Part shown: piece after piece, positions 59,987-64,000 of the stretch | Layout: each line of letters opens with the position of its first letter | Numbering within the stretch: position 1 is the first letter of the stretch | DNA from: Azospirillum oryzae | GTDB taxonomy: Bacteria > Pseudomonadota > Alphaproteobacteria > Azospirillales > Azospirillaceae | Length of the DNA: 64,000 nt | Assembly (NCBI RefSeq): GCF_900177515.1 | Contig: NZ_FXAK01000007.1 | Coordinates: 2,278,501-2,342,500 of the forward strand | Direction of reading: 5' to 3' | Translations under genes and position numbers: made by a program | Notes under the pieces: model-generated | What the model saw: the letters and a program-made list of their open reading frames with translations, nothing else | Database searches by the model: none | Told to the model about the DNA's origin: nothing

Positions 59987-60478
59987 ATGACCGCCTCCAT
60001 CGACCGTGACGCCCTGCCCTACCGTCCCTGCGTCGGCATCATGCTGCTGAACGACCGCGGCGAGGTGTTCGTCGCGAAGCGCTGCGGGTCGGAGGCCGAC
60101 TGGCAAATGCCGCAGGGCGGCGTCGATGACGGCGAGGACGCCCGCAGCGCCGCCTTCCGCGAGCTGGAGGAGGAGATCGGCACCGCCAAGGCGGAGTTCA
60201 TCGCCATGACCGTCGCCCCCCACCGCTACGACCTGCCCGACGACCTGCTGGGCAAGGTGTGGAAGGGCCGCTGGCGCGGGCAGGAGCAGATGTGGATGCT
60301 GGCCCGCTTCACGGGAACGGAGGCCGACATCCGGCTCGACACCGATCATCCGGAATTCGACGCCTGGAAATGGATCGACGCCGAAGAATTGCCGGGCCTG
60401 ATCGTCGCCTTCAAACGGCCGGTCTACGAATCGGTGCTGGCGGAATTCCGTCCGCTCATCGCCCAGGCAAAGGGCTGA
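59987..60478 (+). CDS. rppH: RNA pyrophosphohydrolase
   Basis: Nudix enzyme (163 aa) that removes pyrophosphate from 5' ends of mRNA and starts decay, or hydrolyses dinucleoside polyphosphates. YRPCVGIMLLNDRGEVFVAKR and the Nudix box GGVDDGEDARSAAFRELEEEIG (about 45-66) are followed by QEQMWMLARFTG and FDAWKWIDAEELPGLIVAFKRPVYESVLAEF, all RppH-like. In related genomes rppH follows yibQ; here they are separated and on opposite strands. Confidence 0.95.
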   Translation: MTASIDRDALPYRPCVGIMLLNDRGEVFVAKRCGSEADWQMPQGGVDDGEDARSAAFRELEEEIGTAKAEFIAMTVAPHRYDLPDDLLGKVWKGRWRGQEQMWMLARFTGTEADIRLDTDHPEFDAWKWIDAEELPGLIVAFKRPVYESVLAEFRPLIAQAKG

Positions 60479-60674
60479 TCCGCATACCCCCGCATCGGCC
60501 CCTGCGCCGGCCCCGCCGGCATGTCCCAAATTTGACTGCGGTTATCCCCAACTTCCCGACGACGCCCGGTCCATCCCCCACTTCCGCTTAACGAATCCTT
60601 GAGACGCCTTCTGGCAACGTCGCTCCTGCAACCGGAGTGCGCAGGAGCGGGCCGGCTTTGGACGGAGGGGTGGC
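60479..60674. promoter_or_regulatory. Intergenic region upstream of the che operon
   Basis: About 200 bp after rppH that should hold the che promoter. GGAGGGG at 60664-60670 is the ribosome-binding site of the STAS gene. I cannot point to a definite sigma-28 or sigma-54 element. Confidence 0.45.
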
Positions 60675-60989
60675 GTGTCGCTGATCAAGTGGACGGAGGA
60701 GGATGACGGGCGCATTCGCCTGGGCCTGCCGAGCGACCTCGATTTGCCCATGGCGCAACCTCTGCTCGACAGCCTGCGCGCCGCCTTCAAGGCGTCGGTG
60801 GACATCGGCGTCCAGGCGGACGCGGTGGAACGCATCAGCGTCGCCTGCATCCAGGCGCTGGTCGTCGCCGCCCGCGATGCGGCGGAACAGGGAAATTCCT
60901 TCGCCATCCTGCGCCCGTCGGAGGTCCTCGCCGATGCCTGCGAGGATCTGGGGCTGGCCGGCTGGCTGAAGCAGTGGAGGCGTGCGTGA
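60675..60989 (+). CDS. STAS domain protein of the che operon
   Basis: A 104-residue single STAS domain, related to anti-anti-sigma factors and to the STAS proteins found first in some chemotaxis operons. IRLGLPSDLDLPMAQPLLDSLRAAFKASVDIGVQADAVERISVACIQALVVAARDAAEQGNSFAIL matches the fold; the usual phosphorylated SS or DSSG is replaced by ISVACIQ. The GTG start has GGAGG ahead of it. Its stop overlaps the cheY start (GTGA). It could adjust CheA activity or localisation, as an inference from gene order. Confidence 0.85.
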   Translation: MSLIKWTEEDDGRIRLGLPSDLDLPMAQPLLDSLRAAFKASVDIGVQADAVERISVACIQALVVAARDAAEQGNSFAILRPSEVLADACEDLGLAGWLKQWRRA

Positions 60990-61351
60990 AGAAGAAAGTA
61001 ATGACGGTGGACGATTCGCGGACCATGCGCGACATGGTGTCCTTCACCCTGCGCGGCGCCGGTTACGAGGTGGTGGAGGCCGCCGACGGCCAGCAGGCGA
61101 TGAGCGCCATCGCCACCACCAAGGTCGATCTGGTCATCACCGACCTGAACATGCCGGTGATGGACGGTCTGACCCTGATCCGCAAGCTGCGCGCCATCCC
61201 GGCCCACCGCACCCTGCCGATCCTGATGCTGACCACCGAAGCGGACGAAAGCAAGAAGGCCGAGGGCCGCGCCGCCGGCGCCACCGGCTGGATCGTAAAG
61301 CCCTTCAACCCCGACAAGCTGGTGTCGGTGGTGCAGAAGGTCTGCGGCTGA
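60986..61351 (+). CDS. cheY: Chemotaxis response regulator CheY
   Basis: Single receiver domain (121 aa). Acidic pocket VMTVDDSRTMRD (Asp9, Asp10), phospho-acceptor Asp53 in VITDLNMPVMDG, Thr in ILMLTTEA and Lys in WIVKPFNPDKL are all in place. The GTG at 60986 overlaps the STAS stop and has GGAGG 5 bases upstream; the GTG at 60974 is less likely. It sits between the STAS and cheA genes. Confidence 0.95.
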   Translation: MKKKVMTVDDSRTMRDMVSFTLRGAGYEVVEAADGQQAMSAIATTKVDLVITDLNMPVMDGLTLIRKLRAIPAHRTLPILMLTTEADESKKAEGRAAGATGWIVKPFNPDKLVSVVQKVCG

Positions 61352-61384
61352 CCGCAAGCCGTCAGCGAAGGTAGGGGGACAGCC

Positions 61385-63676
61385 GTGGACGATCTCAGCC
61401 GCTTCAAGCAGACCTACTTCGACGAGAGCGCCGAATTGCTGGCGGTCGCCGAGGCCGGGCTGCTGCGCCTCGCCCCCGGCGAGGTCGACATGGACGAGGT
61501 GAACGCGATCTTCCGCGCCGTCCATTCGATCAAGGGCGGCGGCGGTGCCTTCGGATTCAACGATCTCGTCGCCTTCGCCCATGAATTCGAAACGGTGATG
61601 GACGGCGTGCGCAACGCCGAGATCCCCGTCACCACCGAACTGGTCGACACGCTGATCCGCGCCAACGACCTGCTGGCCCGCCTGCTGTCCCATGCCTCCG
61701 ACGAGACGGAGGCGCCGGCCGGCACCACCGACGACACCGTCGCCGCGCTCCGCCGCTTCCTGGGCAAGGACGAAACGCCGGCTGAGGAACCGCCCGCGGC
61801 ACCACCACCCGCCACGGTCTATCCCGACGACGAGGATGACGAGGCCGGCATCTTCGGCGACGCCCTGGCCGCCATCCAGGCCGCCCGCGACGACCAGCCG
61901 GCATCCGGTGGTCCGATCCCCGAAGGCAAGGTCCGCTGGACCATCGTCTTCCGCCCGAAGGCGGAACTGCTGCTGTCGGGCAACGAGCCGACCTACATGC
62001 TGCGTGCCCTGCGCCGGCTGGGCGAGGCGGAGGTGGTCTGCCATCTGGACAAGCTGCCGTCCCTGCGCGACCTCGACGCCGAACTGCTGCACCTGTCCTG
62101 GACGGTGACGCTGCTGGCCGACCCGCAGGTCGACCGCGCCCAGATCGACGACGTGTTCGAATTCGTCGCCGACGACTGCGACATCCGCATCAGCGCCGAA
62201 GCCCCACCGCCCGCGGTCATCCCGCCGGTGGAACCCGCCTCCGTTCCTCAGCCAGCTCCCGTCTCGACCGCCGCCAACCTGCCGCAACCGGCCGCCCCTG
62301 CGGCTCCGCCGACGACCCCGGCCGCCACCACCTCGGGCTCGGCGAAGCCCGGCGACGGCGCCAAGCGACCCAATGGCGGTGCCGGCGGCACCGGCGGCGA
62401 CCATTCCGGGCCGACCACCCACACCATCCGCGTCGACCTCGACAAGATCGACCGGCTGGTCAACATGGTCGGCGAGATGGTCATCACCCAGGCGATGATC
62501 GCGGAGCATCTGCGCGACCTGCCGCCGGGCCAGTTCCAGGAGCTGCTGGAAGGGCTGGAAGGTCTCGCCCAGCACACCCGCGAGTTGCGGGAGAGCGTGA
62601 TGTCGATCCGCGCCCAGCCGGTCTCCAGCGTCTTCTCGCGCATGCCGCGGCTGGTGCGCGAATGCGCCGCCATGACCGGCAAGGAGGTGATGCTGGTCAC
62701 CTCGGGCGAGACGACGGAGGTCGACAAGACGGTGGTGGAGAACCTCGTCGATCCGCTGACCCACATGATCCGCAACTCCATCGACCACGGGCTGGAAGGC
62801 CCCGACGAGCGGGAGCGCATCGGCAAGCCGCGCGCCGGCACCGTGCATCTGTCGGCCGCCCACCGGTCCGGCCGCATCGTGATCGAGGTTACCGACGACG
62901 GCCGCGGCATCAACCGCGCCAAGGTGCTGTCCAAGGCGATCGAGAAGGGGCTGGTCCAGCCGGGTGCCAGCCTGTCGGACGAGGAGATCGACAACCTGAT
63001 CTTCCTGCCCGGCTTCTCCACCGCCGATCAGGTGTCCAACCTGTCCGGCCGCGGCGTCGGCATGGACGTGGTGCGGCGGAACATCTCCAGCCTCGGCGGG
63101 CGCATCGGCGTCTATTCGACGCCGGGCGAGGGCTCGCGCTTCGTCCTGTCGCTGCCGCTGACGCTGGCGGTGCTGGACGGCATGGTGATCTCGGTGGGGG
63201 AGGAGCGTTTCGTCCTGCCGCTGACCAACATCGTGGAAAGCCTGCGGCCGAAGCCCGCCGACCTGCACGGGCTGGTCAACAAGTGCGACGTCATGATGGC
63301 GCGCGGCGAGTATGTGCGGCTGGTGCACCTGCACCGGCTGTTCGGCATCCCCAAGGCCATCGACGACGCCACCAAGGGTCTGGTCGTGCTGGTGGAGACG
63401 GAGGACGGTTCCCGCCTCGGCCTCGTGGTGGACGAGGTGCTGGGTCAGCAGCAGGTCGTCATCAAGAGCCTGGAGGCCAACTTCCGCCGGCTGGACGGCG
63501 TCGCCGCCGCGACCATCCTGGGCGACGGGCGGGTCGCCCTGATCCTGGACGTCGCCGGCCTGCGCGAAATGAGCCGCCACAACACTTCCGGCAGCGATGC
63601 CGGCAGCCCTTCCGCTTCCCCGTCCCTGCCCGCCCCGGCGGACAGGTCCGACCAGCGTCAACGCCAAACGGTTTGA
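61385..63676 (+). CDS. cheA: Chemotaxis histidine kinase CheA
   Basis: A 763-residue soluble kinase: P1 Hpt domain with phospho-His47 (FRAVHSIKGGGGAFGF), a P2-like alpha/beta region (about 180-270), a Pro/Ala-rich linker (about 275-340), P3 dimerisation (IDRLVNMVGEMVITQAMI), P4 ATPase with N-box MIRNSIDHGLE, G1 VTDDGRGI and G2 GRGVGMDVV, and P5 CheW-like regulatory domain (about 600-730). All kinase motifs are intact. The GTG start has a GGGGG box ahead. It feeds CheY encoded upstream; cheW follows 8 bp after its stop. Confidence 0.97.
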   Translation: MDDLSRFKQTYFDESAELLAVAEAGLLRLAPGEVDMDEVNAIFRAVHSIKGGGGAFGFNDLVAFAHEFETVMDGVRNAEIPVTTELVDTLIRANDLLARLLSHASDETEAPAGTTDDTVAALRRFLGKDETPAEEPPAAPPPATVYPDDEDDEAGIFGDALAAIQAARDDQPASGGPIPEGKVRWTIVFRPKAELLLSGNEPTYMLRALRRLGEAEVVCHLDKLPSLRDLDAELLHLSWTVTLLADPQVDRAQIDDVFEFVADDCDIRISAEAPPPAVIPPVEPASVPQPAPVSTAANLPQPAAPAAPPTTPAATTSGSAKPGDGAKRPNGGAGGTGGDHSGPTTHTIRVDLDKIDRLVNMVGEMVITQAMIAEHLRDLPPGQFQELLEGLEGLAQHTRELRESVMSIRAQPVSSVFSRMPRLVRECAAMTGKEVMLVTSGETTEVDKTVVENLVDPLTHMIRNSIDHGLEGPDERERIGKPRAGTVHLSAAHRSGRIVIEVTDDGRGINRAKVLSKAIEKGLVQPGASLSDEEIDNLIFLPGFSTADQVSNLSGRGVGMDVVRRNISSLGGRIGVYSTPGEGSRFVLSLPLTLAVLDGMVISVGEERFVLPLTNIVESLRPKPADLHGLVNKCDVMMARGEYVRLVHLHRLFGIPKAIDDATKGLVVLVETEDGSRLGLVVDEVLGQQQVVIKSLEANFRRLDGVAAATILGDGRVALILDVAGLREMSRHNTSGSDAGSPSASPSLPAPADRSDQRQRQTV

Positions 63677-63684
63677 GGCCCAGC

Positions 63685-64000
63685 GATGAGCAGTTCCACC
63701 GCAATCGCCCCCGTCAGCTCCCGCGCCGACCTTTCGGCCGCAGGCTCCGCCGCCAACGGGACGGAGGAGCAATATGTGACCTTCACGGTCGGCAGCGAGG
63801 AGTATGGCGTCAACATCCTGGCCGTGCGCGAGATCCGCGGCTGGACGCCGGAAAGCCGCCTGCCGAACCTGCCCGACTATGTCCGCGGCGTCATCAACCT
63901 GCGCGGCATCATCATCCCGATCTTCGACCTGCGCGCCCGTTTCGGAGGCGGCCTGACCCAGGTGACGAAGCGCCATGTCGTGGTGGTGATGCAGGTGGGC
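63685..64000 (+). CDS. cheW: Chemotaxis coupling protein CheW (3' end outside window)
   Basis: The first 105 residues only. After a Ser/Ala-rich lead the CheW SH3-like fold begins at EEQYVTFTVGSEEYGVNILAVREIRGW and continues with LPNLPDYVRGVINLRGIIIPIFDLRARFG, which includes the conserved Arg and NLRG motifs for receptor and CheA contact. It is 8 bp downstream of cheA on the same strand. The operon presumably goes on with cheR, cheB or receptor genes beyond the right edge. Confidence 0.95.

Noticed and set aside
60542..63976. Minus-strand open frame of about 1,144 codons opposite the che operon
   Set aside because: Shadow of STAS, cheY, cheA and cheW; no motif and no ribosome-binding site.

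Overview
The window is GC-rich, gene-dense chromosomal DNA of an alphaproteobacterium. It fits Azospirillum or a close Rhodospirillales relative best. The pointers are the proA-nadD-rsfS-rlmH-gpmI-M23-ctpA-yibQ gene order, a PhaR-regulated PHB locus, an RcdA/DUF1465 protein, a ROSE-type thermosensor before a small heat-shock gene, and many MCP/Che components. The assignment is inferred from gene content; no rRNA is present. I see no prophage, insertion sequence, CRISPR array or integron.

Layout. 1-8.3 kb: MBL-fold hydrolase (partial), purQ-purL, a low-GC two-gene cassette of unknown function, an ammonium transporter, pmbA/tldE and a DoxX protein. 8.6-13.3 kb: gltX-cysS, elbB, a proteasome-like N-terminal-threonine hydrolase and a small membrane protein. 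13.4-24.4 kb: a NAD-synthetase homologue that has lost its glutaminase catalytic triad, an unknown Gly/Ala-rich protein, a SnoaL-like protein, a serine hydrolase, a GT2/GT39 glycosyltransferase pair, a chemoreceptor and an EpmC-like HExxH protein. 24.5-29.5 kb: tRNA-Gly, a prolyl-tRNA editing protein, a CnoX-like thioredoxin-TPR chaperone, LON-domain, Trm112 and DUF971 proteins, and ubiD. 29.7-34.5 kb: the polyhydroxybutyrate locus phaE-like/phaC/phaA/phaB, divergent from phaR. 34.6-45.5 kb: a glutathionylspermidine-synthase-like protein, tRNA-Ala, tRNA-Leu, a methyltransferase, a MepA endopeptidase, an ABC-2 permease, an MsbA-like exporter, rpmE, an RcdA-like protein, Hsp20 and tRNA-Ser. 45.7-60.5 kb: rplU-rpmA, obgE-proB, and an apparently inverted block (yibQ, ctpA, EnvC-like M23, gpmI, rlmH, rsfS, nadD, proA) followed by rppH. 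60.7-64 kb: a chemotaxis operon STAS-cheY-cheA-cheW running off the right edge.

How the genes work together. The pha genes make PHB from acetyl-CoA (PhaA, PhaB, PhaC) under the granule-sensing repressor PhaR. proB and proA supply the first two steps of proline synthesis but now lie on opposite strands. The EnvC-like/CtpA/YibQ trio belongs to septal peptidoglycan processing, and MepA is a separate murein hydrolase. obgE, rsfS, rlmH, rplU and rpmA all serve the large ribosomal subunit.

The most unusual items are: (1) the NadE homologue with A45/Q114/G151 in place of the Glu-Lys-Cys triad and a degenerate ammonia/ATP site; (2) a stand-alone HslV-like protein that keeps T1/D17/K33; (3) a composite hairpin repeat that appears to have invaded the 5' end of the EnvC-like gene; (4) a roughly 300-bp out-of-frame overlap between phaE-like and phaC in which both frames look coding; and (5) the in-place inversion of the proA-yibQ block.
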